Shown here in pieces: positions 11,803-24,177 of a stretch of DNA of 64,000 nt; positions within the stretch are counted from its first letter, which is position 1, and each line of letters begins with the position of its first letter. Both the position numbers and the translations under genes were made by a program. Under the pieces are notes generated by a model. It was not told the origin of the DNA and ran no database searches. It was given only the letters and a program-made list of their open reading frames with translations. Source of the DNA: Metaphire vulgaris (lineage: Eukaryota > Annelida > Clitellata > Crassiclitellata > Megascolecidae); assembly GCA_018105865.1 (NCBI GenBank), contig CM030862.1:1882601-1946600 (forward strand), in the 5' to 3' direction.

Positions 11803-11982
11803 AATGGTACAATCCAGTCGACATGACCGCATAAACACAAACTATAATTATTATTATTATTGCGATTCGCTAACAAACTTTAAACTTTCTTGTAATCGGC
11901 CGAGAGAGAGACAACTGCACCGGGTAGGATAAGATGCGCAGCCATTCGATGCGGCGAAGACGCTTGTGGTCGGCAGAAGAGA

Positions 11983-12319
11983 CGATGGCGTAGCCAGGAT
12001 TTTCGGAAGGGGTTAAGGGGGGAGGGGTGGTTTGGACCGGAAACCAACTTCGAAAAATCTTGACAGGCAAAAAACTCCGCGTCTTTCCTTCTTCTAATTT
12101 TCCCTTACAGATGCTGACAAGCAAAAAAAGTCGTCACCGGTCACCTCTTACACCTTTACACTGTATAGCGCTTATTAATTTTTTTGGTCGACATTCAATG
12201 GGGGTTTGACCCCCAAAACCGCGTCCGAAAATAAAAAAATGCATGAAAAATTTAAAATATTTTTCCGTTAGCAGCCAAAAGGGGTTTAACCCCCCAAATC
12301 TTCATTGGCTACGCCACTG
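11983..12319 (+). mobile_element. hAT-like MITE (337 bp) with perfect 8-bp duplication
   Basis: Left end ATGGCGTAGCCAGGATTTTC, right end TTGGCTACGCCACTG. The flanks AGAAGAGA (11975-11982) and AGAAGAGA (12320-12327) are identical. It carries two copies of the TGACAAGCAAAAAA word, at 12061 and 12115. Confidence 0.92.
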
Positions 12320-12490
12320 AGAAGAGACGCAACAAATCGATTTATTCTCCGTGAAAATGATTGACATGGACGGCGAAAAGACGCACGAGATGTAATGGGT
12401 CTCAACTCCTCGGATATTGAAAATAACGGAATATCTTCCTATGCTTGGCTGACCGTTACATCAAAGCACTGCTTATACAAATTTTCGAAG

Positions 12491-12830
12491 CAGTGGCGCG
12501 GACAGAATTCCGGAATAGGGGGGAGGCGCACATCGACATTTTCAGCTGAAAAAAGGCGTCTTCGTGTAAAGCTCCCAGCGCTTTGGACATCTTTCCTTCA
12601 TTCTCACACAACCTACCCTACCCTACCACCATAAACTACTCAACGATTCTGTACTAATTCCAGGGGCGCTATAGGACAAAATGTCCGCGTACAAAATGTC
12701 ACGGACAAAATGTAACCATAACTCTAACCCTAACTCTAAACCGTGCCATGCATTTTGTCCGTGACATTTTGTCCGCTGACAATTTGTCCGGCCACGATTG
12801 CAGGACCCTTCCCGGCCTGTGGCTACGCAG
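12491..12830 (+). mobile_element. hAT-like element with a nested palindromic MITE
   Basis: Left CAGTGGCGCGGACAG, then TTCCGGAATAGGGG and ATCGACATTTTCAG as in the copies at 8838 and 27481; the right end is probably GTGGCTACGCAG near 12830. No duplication could be matched. The inner 12674-12789 is a separate palindrome. Confidence 0.55.
12674..12789. mobile_element. 116-bp palindromic MITE with telomere-like loop
   Basis: The left 40 bp (GGACAAAATGTCCGCG, then ACAAAATGTCACGGACAAAA) pairs with the right 40 bp with few mismatches. The 35-bp loop reads AACTCTAACCCTAACTC, resembling the CCCTAA telomere repeat. The ACAAAATGTC word occurs repeatedly within each arm. Confidence 0.8.
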
Positions 12831-13272
12831 ATGTGTATGGCTGAATGTGTACGAGACCAATCCGTAATCCAAATCTTTCCCAGTAATTAGAAGCAAGTTC
12901 TCTTTTTTGACGTTTTTTTCGGAAGCGTTTATGATTAACTATAGCTTCGTTCTATTCGCAAACGCAGTTTCGTCGGACAATTTATGTTTTAAAAAACAAG
13001 ACACTTTTTTATCGATAGTCGTCTGCTTTTTAACCTTTTTGCTTTATATATATTTTTCCGATTGCATCGATATTATCTTGAGTTGATGCGAAGAGACAGT
13101 AATATCAACGCCGTAGCAGTCAGTAACATTGGTCTTGGCACAGCCTATATACAGACAGCCGAAGAGAAGCGACAAGAACTAAAGACAACATCGAACTGAT
13201 AAGGAAAGCCAGAAACAGAGTAGAATGGAAATCCATATCGCCGATAATATATGATAAGAAGTAGTCGAAGAA
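12831..13272. other. AT-rich unique sequence, no gene seen
   Basis: Flanks the purine tract. The long open frame that starts in the tract extends in here by chance. Confidence 0.55.
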
Positions 13273-13273
13273 T

Positions 13274-14400
13274 AAGAAGAAAAGAAGAAGAAAGAAGAAG
13301 AAGAAGAAGAAGAATGAGGAGGAGGAGGAGGAGGGGAGGAGGAGGAGAAGGAGGAGAGGAGGAGAAGGAGGAGAAGAAGAAGAAGAAGAAGGAGGAGGAG
13401 AAGAAGAAGAAGAATGAAGGAGGAGGAGGAGGAGGAGGAGGAGGAGGAGGAGAAGGAGAAGGAGGAGAAGAAGAAAAGAAAGAAACAGAAGAAGAAGGAG
13501 GAGAAAGAAGAAGAAGAAGGAGGAGGAGGAGGAGGAGGAGGAGGTCGGAGAAGTAGGAGGAGAAGGAGGAGAAGAAGAGGAGAAGAAGAAGAAGAAGAAG
13601 AAGAAGAAGAAGAATGAGGAGGAGGAGGAGGAGGAGGAGGAGAAGGAGAAGGAGGAGAAGGAGGAGAAGAAGAAGAAGAAGAAGAAGAAGAAGAAGGAGG
13701 AGAAGAAGAAGAAGAATGAGGAGGAGGAGGAGGAGGAGGAGGAGAAGGAGAAGGAGGAGAAGGAGGAGGAGAAGGAGGAGAAGAAGAAGAAGAAGAAGAA
13801 GGAGGAGAAGAAGAAGAAGAATGAGGAGGAGGAGGAGGAGGAGGAGAAGGAGAAGGAGGAGAAGGAGGAGAAGAAGAAGAAGAAGAAGAAGAAGAAGAAG
13901 AATGAGGAGGAGGAGGAGGAGGAGGAGGAGGAGAAGGAGAGAGAGGAAGGAGGAGAAGAAAGAAGAAGAAGAAGAAGAAGAAGAAAGAAATGAGGAGGAG
14001 GAGGAGGAGGAGAAGGAGAAGGAGGAGGAGGAGAGAAGAAGAAGAAAGAAGAGAAGGAGGAGAAGAAGAAGAAGAATGAGGAGGGAGGAGGAGGAGGAGG
14101 AGAAGGAGAAGAGAAGGAGGAGGAGGAGAAGAGGAGGAGAAGAAGAAGAAGAAGAAGAAGAAGAAGAAGAATGAGGAGGAGGAGGAGGAGGAGAAGAGAG
14201 AAGGAGGAGAAGGAGGAGAAGAAGAAGAAGAAGAAGAAGGAGGAGAAGAAGAAGAAGAATGAGGAGGAGGAGGAGGAGGAGGAGGAGAAGGAGAAGGAGG
14301 AGAAGGAGGAGAAGAAGAAGAAGAAGAAGGAGAAGAAGAAGAAGAAAAAAAGGAGAAGAAGAAGAAGGAGGAGGAGAAGAAGGAGGAGGAGAAGAAGAAG
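13274..14400. repeat. 1.13-kb homopurine (GAA/GGA)n tract with higher-order repeat
   Basis: Almost pure A/G on this strand. Pyrimidines are mainly single T in a recurring AATGAGG marker at 13313, 13413 (AATGAAGG), 13613, 13715, 13820, 13901, 13989, 14075, 14170 and 14258. Each marker is followed by GGA triplets, GAAGGAGAAGG and then GAA triplets, giving a higher-order unit of about 81-105 bp. The 495- and 449-codon frames on the other strand are poly-Ser/Phe/Leu/Pro translations of this tract and are not genes. Confidence 0.98.
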
Positions 14401-14470
14401 ATAATGATGACGATGATGTTGATGATGATGATGATGATAAAAAAAGAAGAAGGAGGAGGAGGAGGAAGAA
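14401..14470. repeat. (GAT)n and AGAAGG border of the purine tract
   Basis: GAT triplets at 14405-14439, then a second purine block to 14490. Confidence 0.85.
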
Positions 14471-14490
14471 GAGGAGGAAGAAGAAGCGTG

Positions 14491-15287
14491 GTACAGAGTA
14501 AATAAACTAAACCAATATGGCGGTTCATCGGCGGTTGTCAGGAAAGACAGTTCTGCAGAGCGCAGAAGCGTATAAAGACTCCTGCACCCGGAGGGGGGAA
14601 CTGACAAGGCCGGGGAAAGTCAGCTAGGGGCCTGCTATTAGTCGATGTGGTATGCCGAAATTTCCGATGGGGGAATTTGAAATTTTCGGAGGCGAAAAGG
14701 GCGAAAAATTCCCCCTCCCCGGAAACAGCCTAGATTAAACCCTGGCGAAGCGGTTTCGAAATACAGACTTTCCAGATTTTTGAATCGATCGCCGCCATAT
14801 TACTGATCCTGGCATCGTCGATACAACGCACGGCCCTGAACAAACAGCTCAGGAACTGGAAGAGCATCGGAAGATTGGCCACTTGAAACTATTTTCCTTT
14901 CAAGATTTCGCTCAATAGATTCGATCCGTTTGCCTCGAGCGGCCGAAAATAGAGAGAGAGAGCGCTGGTGTAAAAGAGATAGAGAAAACCGCACCGGGAG
15001 TGATATGCGAGACTCGATTCCACTGGTCCACGGACAGCAACCACACGCACACACGCACACACAAACACACGGGCAGTTGTGTCTATGGAGCCTTCGTCCC
15101 CAAACGTCCATCCATCAGTGGGACATTCGATCTGTCTGTGCGCCGTACAGACATCAAATTGGTCTAATTATTTTTTGGTCAGTTTTTCATTTCCGCGTAT
15201 TAAATGAGTCTTCAGCGTTTTTTCTTCAATTTATATTTTCTTCGCGGTGTTTGAGAGAAGATAGACGCACGGAGGGAAAGAGTTTTT
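14491..15287. other. unique sequence, no gene seen
   Basis: Contains (AC)n near 15043-15070 and a short self-similar part at 14655-14715 (GAAATTTCCGATGGGG, GAAATTTTCGGAGG). No supported exon on either strand. Confidence 0.5.
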
Positions 15288-15343
15288 CTCTCTGTCTCTC
15301 TCTGTCTCTGTCTCTGTCTCTGTCTCTGTCTCTGTCTCTGTCT

Positions 15344-15427
<84 letters not shown>
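15288..15427. repeat. (TCTCTG)n then (TC)n microsatellite
   Basis: Hexamer TCTCTG units followed by a pure TC run of about 80 bp. Confidence 0.97.
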
Positions 15428-15431
<4 letters not shown>

Positions 15432-15533
15432 CTCACGACTCTATCGACCTAGAGAAGACATGCGCTCCTTAGCTGTTTTTTCTAGTCAAATCAAAATAAA
15501 TGTTTCTGAATTGGTCTCATCAATACTTTTGAA

Positions 15534-15890
<357 letters not shown>

Positions 15891-16495
15891 ACTCTGTCGC
15901 TGGTGAGATAAACGAAAATAACGATGTTCAAGAAGTAGAAGAAGAGGAAGAAGAATGAAGAAGCGTTACTTATTTCGTTCTATTGTACGGAAATTGTTCA
16001 GCCAGGCGCAGAACGACCGATTTTATTAACGGCTAAACGAGCGGTCCCACTCCGCCCCCTTCCCCACACCCCACACGGCCGGATGTTTTAATAGGATTCC
16101 AGTCGGATCTGTTGTTTGTCTCACGTCTTTGCTCTGGCTGTGCGGCGGGAGTCGGACGATTGATCCGACTGGGACAATGAACGAATAACTGGAAAGACCA
16201 TACGACGGGGAAAATGTACGTGTACACAACATGCTGCGGTAATTCTGTTGACTAGGACCTAACCCCCCCCCCCCTCGCCCACCCCCCCTCCACGTCGCCG
16301 GGTCGCTGGAGCATTTCTTCTTGAAGCGCCTGGTTTGACTTTTCCGGTATCGCTCCTCGTCCCCGAGTATTGGAGCATTGCTTGTTCGGAATCGGCCCAC
16401 GAGGGAATGCATCGCAAGGACCGAAGCGATATCAATAACACAAGTCAATTTCGTTTAGAACATCACTTTTGTGGAAGAACGAAACAGATAATGCA
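15891..16495. other. unique sequence; weak minus-strand frame with a poly-C run
   Basis: A minus-strand frame (16448-16026, 140 codons) includes AMHSLVGRFRTSNAPILGDE and a Gly run from the poly-C tract at 16263-16274. No splice borders or family were recognised, so it is not called as a gene. Confidence 0.4.
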
Positions 16496-16496
16496 A

Positions 16497-16504
16497 TAAT
16501 AATA

Positions 16505-16556
<52 letters not shown>

Positions 16557-16739
16557 TAATAATAATTATTAATTAATTATTATTATTATTATTATTTATA
16601 ATTATAATAATGACAATAACAATACATATGATATGATATATTATGATAATAATAATAATAGTAATAATAGTAATAATAATAAATAAATAGATAGACAGAC
16701 AGACAGATAGATAGATAGATAGATAGATGGATAGATACA

Positions 16740-16773
<34 letters not shown>

Positions 16774-16800
16774 CATAGATTGATAGATTGATAGATGGAT
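16497..16800. repeat. (AAT)n, (CAGA)n, (GATA)n, (ATAC)n cluster
   Basis: AAT triplets run into their own complement (AATAATTATTAATTAATTAT at about 16558), forming a hairpin-prone palindrome. Then GATA, CAGA and CATA tetramers follow to 16800. Confidence 0.95.
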
Positions 16801-17541
16801 AGATGATACTAAAACATAGCGTGAAGAAAGTTGTGAAAAGTTGCTTGAAGATTGAAGAAGAGTTGAAAACTAGAATAGCTCCTCTCTGTGGATGATGTCA
16901 TTTGACGTTTTGTCCTGGTTTCCTAGTTGGACGTGAAAGACAGAACAAGCGCCTAAATTATTATTACATTCCAGGAGACTAATGCGCCTAATAAATCGTA
17001 GGCGTGCTTTGTTCAAGTTGCGTTGAAAACGTAAAAAAACAGACAAAAAGAAGAGAATGTGATTCCAATCACAAGAGAAATCGCAGTGGTCCATCCGTGG
17101 AGGAGCGACTGTGAACAATCATTATTATTAGAGAGAATAAAGCAATCAGTTGTCGAGTCGACTGTCATTATCTGAACGAGATGACCGCTCCTGAACATAG
17201 CGGCTGGTCTTCATCATCAGTTTGGCTTCACCATAGAAATTAGTAATCACTGGAAGGAGTCCATCTGTGGCAAAACAGCGGAGTGTTGAAGCCAATTTGC
17301 GCCATCTTTGCTAAGTTTTAGACAATGGGTTACCATGGAAACTATACCGTAAAACGTCTAATGCAAGTTGTTGGCATTATGCTGAAGCAAATGTCCGGTC
17401 CGTATTATAGACTCAGGTCATGTTTGTATTGGAAGTTTTACGATAATAGGGCCACAGTCGAAGAAAAAACTCAGCAAAGAATGGCGGAAAAGAATGGCCC
17501 AGGGGGCATCTTTGTCACCCCAAAGTTTCAAAGTTTCGAAC
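16801..17541. other. unique sequence, no gene seen
   Basis: A 92-codon plus-strand frame (17325-17603) runs into the A-rich word at 17550 and has no family resemblance. Confidence 0.5.
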
Positions 17542-17637
17542 CGACGAGCAAAAAAAAAAAAAAGGTCGTCAGCACCGTTCATTTCTATGGTGAGGGTTGT
17601 TAGGGTTAAGAGTTAGGGTTAACCCTAACCTAACCTA
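17542..17637. repeat. GACGAGCAAAAA word followed by TTAGGGTT telomere-like repeats
   Basis: CGACGAGC, A13 and GGTCGTC at 17542-17570 form an isolated copy of the shared transposon word. From 17592, GGTTGTTAGGGTTAAG, then GAGTTAGGGTTAACCCTAAC reads into its complement, giving an interstitial telomere-like palindrome. Confidence 0.75.
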
Positions 17638-17762
17638 TTCCCCTGTGGTCAACAAAGTTTCGCCACTCTAATTTTAGAACCATCTGGGTTGGTTCTAGTA
17701 GCTAATGCATTCTGTGGGTTTCATCTAATTTTGAGAAAGTCTAAAAATCTTGATTTTCCACG

Positions 17763-17778
17763 GTCTCTCTCCTCTCTC

Positions 17779-17836
<58 letters not shown>
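17763..17836. repeat. (TC)n microsatellite
   Basis: TCTCTCC units followed by pure TC. Confidence 0.96.
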
Positions 17837-17840
<4 letters not shown>

Positions 17841-17919
17841 TTTACAAGAATATCCACGAACCAACTGCGTAGAAACGTGCTGGAATTGCATATCACCATT
17901 TTAAAAGGCCCTTAGGCAG

Positions 17920-18765
<846 letters not shown>

Positions 18766-18799
<34 letters not shown>
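18766..18799. repeat. (CTG)n microsatellite
   Basis: Eleven CTG/GCT triplets, a short relative of the large array at 44071. Confidence 0.95.
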
Positions 18800-18929
18800 T
18801 GTAGATTATCTACGCCAAACAGTCTCTTCTGTATCCTGGCATCATCCAGTCGTGCACAACTCTTAAGCTGATGAAAATCTGACGTTATGTTTTGACGCGA
18901 ATTCTTTGATAGTGTCATCGCCGATTTAG

Positions 18930-18992
18930 ACGGAGGCGGGGGCGGGGCGGGGCGGGGGGCGGGGGGGGCGGGAAGGGAAGGAGGTTTATTAT
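18930..18992. promoter_or_regulatory. G-rich tract, GC boxes and quadruplex motif
   Basis: GGGGGCGGGGCGGGGCGGGG then GGCGGGGGGGGCGGG. The strand has many G runs of 3 or more separated by single C, which fits both Sp1-type GC boxes and a G-quadruplex. No gene start was found nearby, so a promoter role is unproven. Confidence 0.55.
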
Positions 18993-19619
18993 TTAATAAT
19001 TATTAGGCCTATAAGACTTTGACGAGCAAAAACATATCGCAGAAGTTAACAGCGTCATAATCCGAATGTTCATACTTGTCTTGCCTTTGATAATAGCTTG
19101 TTATATCAATTATCTAATTTATCTAGTATATATATTTTTAAATTGTTCTTTAGTCGCCTAGTTACACAGACATTACCTGTAGATTCTAATTTGGGCGCAG
19201 GTCAGAATTAACCCTTTGCGTCACTCGCTTTGTTTTACTTACTTCGCTTTATTTACGACACAATACTAACAAGCTACAGCTACCTGTCTGTAATTCATGT
19301 TGTGGTCCAATAAATATAGATCCATCTAGGCCCCTATCTACCTATAATTAATCGTTCGTGTGAGGCAAGAATTTTTTGTTGAACAAATGTGCTCATTTTC
19401 TTCTTAAGCACTTTCCCTCTGAGTTCAATAGTTCCTCGCCTTGCAATAATAGTGTCTCTCTCGCTCGCCAGGACAATGCTCAGAAAATAGTAAGTAAGTA
19501 AGTGCAACATCCTTAATATGCTACTTTTAGTCTCTTAGGCGACGAAAGACACGCGCCTATTAGACGTTTAGACTTCGACATATTCTCTGAAAATGTAGCA
19601 CTTCACAGAAACTGAGAGC
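18993..19619. other. unique AT-rich sequence, no gene seen
   Basis: One stray GACGAGCAAAAAC word lies at 19021. No exon-like frame. Confidence 0.55.
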
Positions 19620-19929
19620 CAGTGACGTAGTCAAGGGGCAGTTTGTGGGTGAAACCCCCACCCCTTGGCTGCCGAAAAGAAATATTTTTAATGGGTTTCT
19701 ATACATTTTTAATAGTCTGACGCGACTTTGGGGGTCAAATCCCCTTGGATATAGAATGTAGAATGCAACGGTGTATAAGAGGCGAGGATCTTTTTTTGCT
19801 TGTCAGCGGAAAATAGTGGTGATGAATTTTTTTGCTTGTAAGGATTTTTCAAAAGTTGGTGTTGGTCGTCGGTCACGACCAAAAGCCCAAATCAAAACCC
19901 CCATTCGGGAAATCCTGGCTACGCCACTG
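19620..19929 (+). mobile_element. hAT-like MITE (310 bp), 8-bp duplication with one mismatch
   Basis: Left CAGTGACGTAGTCAAGGGGC, right ATCCTGGCTACGCCACTG. Flanks CTGAGAGC and CTGGGAGC differ at one base. Two copies of the TTTTTTTGCTTGT word lie at 19788 and 19821. Confidence 0.92.
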
Positions 19930-20046
19930 CTGGGAGCTGATCTAAGAACGAAACTGTTCTTCCAAAACCCAAAATCAATCATTTCAAAAGTTGTTCAGAG
20001 AGAACTTTCTGGACGAAATGGCAAAAATTACACTGAAGAGACTTTA

Positions 20047-20098
20047 TCAATCAATCAATCAATCAAAATTCAATCAATCAATCAATTTCAATCAATAA
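20047..20098. repeat. (AATC)n microsatellite
   Basis: AATC tetramers with two short interruptions. Confidence 0.9.
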
Positions 20099-20341
20099 AC
20101 CAGCTGATCCCCCCTATTTCATTCCAGCTGATCCCCCGCTCCCACCCCTCCCCAAGCAACTCCTTTTTTATTTCTTTGCATGAGAGAACCATTACGCCAG
20201 TTTTCTGCTGTGAAACATCATTCCGAATGAGACGTTTTCTTTGAAATTCGCTGACGGTCAAAATATTTTAGCACAAACCCGTTTAATAGGACAGCGACAC
20301 TTTTTTGGCAACTAGTATAATAAACCAAATATAGGTTTAGG

Positions 20342-20558
20342 CATGGGCGCCCGCAGAATTTTTTTCCAGGAGGGGCAAAACATAATGGTCACGGTTACGC
20401 CACATAAATCTTTCCAGGAGGGGCAAAACATATTTTAACACAATGGTCACGGTTAATATATTTAGCAAGTTTTTCAAATTTCAATGTGAAATATTGGCAC
20501 TTGCAATTTCCAGGAGGGGGCAAGTGCCCTCTCTTGCCCCAGTGTGCGGGCGCCCATG
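20342..20558. mobile_element. hAT-like MITE, TIR CATGGGCGCCCGCA (217 bp)
   Basis: CATGGGCGCCCGCA at the left pairs with TGTGCGGGCGCCCATG at the right. Flanks GGTTTAGG and GGTATAGG match at 7 of 8. Inside, TTCCAGGAGGGGCAAAACAT and AATGGTCACGGTTA occur as a tandem pair, with a third TTTCCAGGAGGGG. Confidence 0.88.
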
Positions 20559-20699
20559 GGTATAGGGGAGTGGCACAACAAGGACCGCAAGGTAAATCTT
20601 TTGGAATTAAAACTGGAAAAGTGGAAGGCATTGAAGCGCAATTTATCCATAAATACTGCTCAATTCCCCATTTTTAGGCCTATTATGGTTAGATAAGTA

Positions 20700-20786
20700 T
20701 GTATATACTGTATATATATACAGTATATATATATACAGTATCTATTGTACTTTACTGTATTGCTTAGGGGCCATGCATAAATGACA

Positions 20787-20834
<48 letters not shown>
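20700..20834. repeat. palindromic TA/ACAGTATA cluster and GGGGCCAT fragment
   Basis: TATACTGTATATATATACAG repeats, then CTATTGTACTTTACTGTATT, GCTTAGGGGCCATGCATAAA and a (TA)n run. The middle part is the inverse of 23222-23275. Confidence 0.85.
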
Positions 20835-20836
<2 letters not shown>

Positions 20837-21410
20837 GCGTGAGATTGACAGATTGAAAAAAGTAGAAATCAAAATGGAAATACAGTATCAACATTCTGAA
20901 ATGATCCCGTGACAGAATTACGTCCATTTCCGATATTACTGCCGCTGCCGATTTTGTTGAGTCATAAAGACGCGTGTTGATATATTGGACGTGTGTATAG
21001 AGAACGCATTAATTGTCTTCAATGTCTCTAAATTGTGCTGACACAATTATTATCTGTGGGCGCATTGACAGTTGACGCTGACGTTTTACTGCTGGCATTT
21101 CCAGGACTTTCGCCAATAAGTTTTATGGATTTATTTATAGACCAAATATCACGACCACACGGACAGAACATACACATAAATCAGGCAACACGAGATGACA
21201 ACTTTGCAAGGATATATACAGTATGCCGAGGCGCAATACGCGTATAAGTAATTTACGGTATTGTCAACGCAATGACTTATAGCTACTGGCGCTACGTAAT
21301 TACCATATATACGTCGCCTGGGGAGCCGGACAGCAGACTACCGTTTGGACTGCTTTTACGCCCGACCATCTTCGCATAAACAATGTGCAATCGAATGGTC
21401 GCAGTGAGTC
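20835..21410. other. unique sequence, no gene seen
   Basis: A 70-codon frame (21035-21247) is unsupported. Confidence 0.5.
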
Positions 21411-21416
21411 AGATTA

Positions 21417-21435
21417 CACACACACACACACACAG
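21417..21435. repeat. (CA)n microsatellite
   Basis: About nine CA units. Confidence 0.9.
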
Positions 21436-21776
21436 ACGTAGGAAAAGCATGGAACCAGCGCGGATAGACGATTGAATACTGCAGCAATGAACCAGTCTGT
21501 AATAACTGCGTGTATTTGCGCGGGAGAACGCGAGATTAGTTTTATTGCAGAAGAGAACAACATAACTGCAACAAATTCTATTCGTAATAACAGCGATTGG
21601 AAGAAGCTGACCGCATCGCAAATGGCCGAAGGAAGAGAAAAGACCAGCTAACTGTCGGACGGGGGGTGACTCGACTGCGCTGCTCTGCGCAACAGTGTTT
21701 TCGATGTAGACCCTGGGTCGAGCGTGAAGAATGCGCATCGAGGATTCATATCGGCGATTGAATCGATTTCCCCGAC

Positions 21777-21837
21777 ACTCCTCCTCCTCCTCCTCCTCCT
21801 CCTCCTCCTCCTCCCTCCTCCTCCTCCTCCTCCTCCG
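21777..21837. repeat. (CTC)n microsatellite
   Basis: About 19 CTC triplets with one missing T. Confidence 0.96.
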
Positions 21838-21939
21838 ATTGCGGATCGAAGTCGAGGCTCAATGCTGTTATAGATTTGGAAACGAGAAAGAAAAGATTAG
21901 TTAGGTGGGAATGAGCTGAGACGTTTAGGGAGAGCAGAG

Positions 21940-21977
21940 AAAAAGAGTGAGACAGACAGACAGACAGACAGACAGAC

Positions 21978-22014
<37 letters not shown>

Positions 22015-22472
22015 ACAAATAGACAGACAGACAGGGCAGGGCAGGACAGATAGACAGGCATACAGACAGAGAGAGAGAGGAGAGAGGAGAGAGGGAAAAG
22101 ACAGGAAGAGAGAGGGATAGAAGGGAAGGAAGAGAGAAAGAGACAGAGAGATAGAGAGGGGAGAGAGAGGGAGAGGGGAGGAAGATAGACAGAGACAAAG
22201 AGAGTGAGAGAGTGAGAGAGGGAGAGAGTGGGAGTAAGAGAGGAAGAGGGAGAGGGAGAGAAGGGAAGAGGAAGAGAGGCAGAGTAAAGACAGAGACAGA
22301 GACAGAGAGAGACAGAGACAGAGACAGAGAGAAGGAGAGAGAGGAAGAGATAGGAAGTAAGAGGAAGACAGGGAGGGAGAGAAAGGAGGAGGAGGTGGAG
22401 GAGGAAGAGAGGCAGAGAAGGGAGACAGAGAGGGGGAGAGAAAAGGGAGATAGAGGGGATAAAAAGGGATAG
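21940..22472. repeat. purine-rich (GACA)n/(GA)n region
   Basis: GACA tetramers at 21951-22046, then imperfect GA, GGGA and GAGACA units to 22472. Long frames here give Arg/Glu or Ser/Leu low-complexity only. Confidence 0.95.
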
Positions 22473-22825
22473 AGATAGTTCGGTTGTTGTCGTGCAGTAT
22501 ACTGTAGATCTGTCGGTGTGTATGTACTGCGTGTTCTGTTTACCAGAGTCCTCGTGTGTTACATCGTTAGGCTTTGAAACGGGCGGTCATAGCGTTTCGT
22601 GCGGACAAGAGACGCCAAAGTGAAGGCGCGCACTTAATTCCAAGGTACTGTTGACATTCACTCAGGCACGTCCGTAAAATTGCACACGAGAGGAACGGGC
22701 AAAAACGTGTAGCATTACACTCGGAAACGCAGGCTTATGTACTGTATAGCAAAAAAACAACCACATGCCTAACATGCCTATATGCTATACTATAGCGGAT
22801 ACAGCGTCATGCCTCCAGTATCTTC

Positions 22826-23242
22826 TAAGGGGCCATCCATAAATAACATCACGGTATTTTTGCAGTCTTTTTACCTCCCTCTCGTCACACGTCGTCACAA
22901 AAGTCAGAATTCCATCAAATATGACGTCACAACGCCTTAACCTCCCCCTCATCTTGTCTTTCCAATGTCAAAATTAACGTTTTGTTTGAAAATATTAATT
23001 ATAATTATTATTATTATAGTTGAAACAATATTCAGAAACATTTTCTATTTTTTTAAATAAACAAAGTGTATAATAATTATAAGTGTAAAAAAACGCTCAA
23101 TTTTGCTGTAACATAGCATTGCGGTATTAATAAAAATATTTAATATTATGTGACGTCACATTTCTGGAACCGCCCTTCGTCGCACATCGTCACAAATGTT
23201 TGAACCCCCCAAGTGCGTGACGTCATTTATGTATGGCCCTAA
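22826..23242. mobile_element. CRE-rich MITE, TIR AGGGGCCATCCATAAAT (417 bp)
   Basis: Left TAAGGGGCCATCCATAAATA, right ATTTATGTATGGCCCTAA. Both ends are followed inward by GTCAC/GTGAC-rich sequence with CGTCACACGTCGTCACAAA (left) and CGCACATCGTCACAAA (right). Three perfect TGACGTCA octamers lie inside. No transposase. Confidence 0.82.
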
Positions 23243-23249
23243 GCAATAC

Positions 23250-23267
23250 AGTAAAGTACAATAGATA

Positions 23268-23326
<59 letters not shown>
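23250..23326. repeat. ACAGTAAAGTACAATAGA flank and (TA)n
   Basis: The non-TA part matches the reverse complement of 20735-20765; the TA run spans about 23273-23324. Confidence 0.95.
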
Positions 23327-23329
<3 letters not shown>

Positions 23330-23454
23330 AAACTGTATTAATAACGGAGCTAATCAGATATTACAAAAAACTCCCAGGCCCCACTCTGTCAAACCCCTTT
23401 CTTGTCCAATAATCCCTCTCCCCAATCGCCCGACCCCAACCCATTCCTCCTGAA

Positions 23455-24177
23455 ATTTCTCCACTGATGACCTGCGTTTTGTGAGTAAGTATGTCATCAC
23501 ACTTCGAGGACAGATTTTATTCTTCCCCCTCTCCCAGTAAAACCGAGGCCCCAAACTCCGCACTTTGCCCTTTGCCCTGAACACTTTTAAATTTTCAACT
23601 CACAGATCGAAAATGATTGGAAAATAGCAATGAATGCAGAGACGTGTCCGTGAAGAGTCCAACTTTTCCAAACATATATACAAACACATGTCCAAACAGA
23701 TGTCCAAACACACTAACCTGATTACCCCAATGTTTGAACACACAAGAGAGAGAAAGTTTCCAATTTTTTGAATTTGAGAGGGAGATGAGGTTCGCAATTG
23801 TTTAGATTCCTCTTTCTAACCCTCCGGAAAACAAAAAAGTCCAGACACAATCAAGAGAATAGAGAGAGACAGAGAATCAATACAGAGAGAGAAAATAGAA
23901 TGGGGGTTAACTCGGAGAGAGAGACAGGGTGATTTGCGCAAAAAAAACCGGACTATATTAAATGCAAACCTAAATGTGACTAGACCTCCCACTGATGACC
24001 TGCGTTTTTGAGTAAGTATGTCATCACACAGGACAGATCTTATATATATTTATATCGAAGGAAATATAATGCAGAGACGTGAGTGAAGCAACTTTTCCAA
24101 ACATATATATAACATATATATATATAGACACAGAGTAGAGAGAGACATATATATATATATATATATAGTCCGGTTTT

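Noticed and set aside
11359..11932. Repeat protein of ITECTLQSVHYRVY units
   Set aside because: A 14-bp unit gives the same peptide in every frame, and units vary at the DNA level without regard to codon position.
13120..14607. 495- and 449-codon frames on the minus strand
   Set aside because: They are translations of the homopurine tract (poly-Ser, Phe, Leu, Pro), open only because GAA/GGA complements contain no stop.
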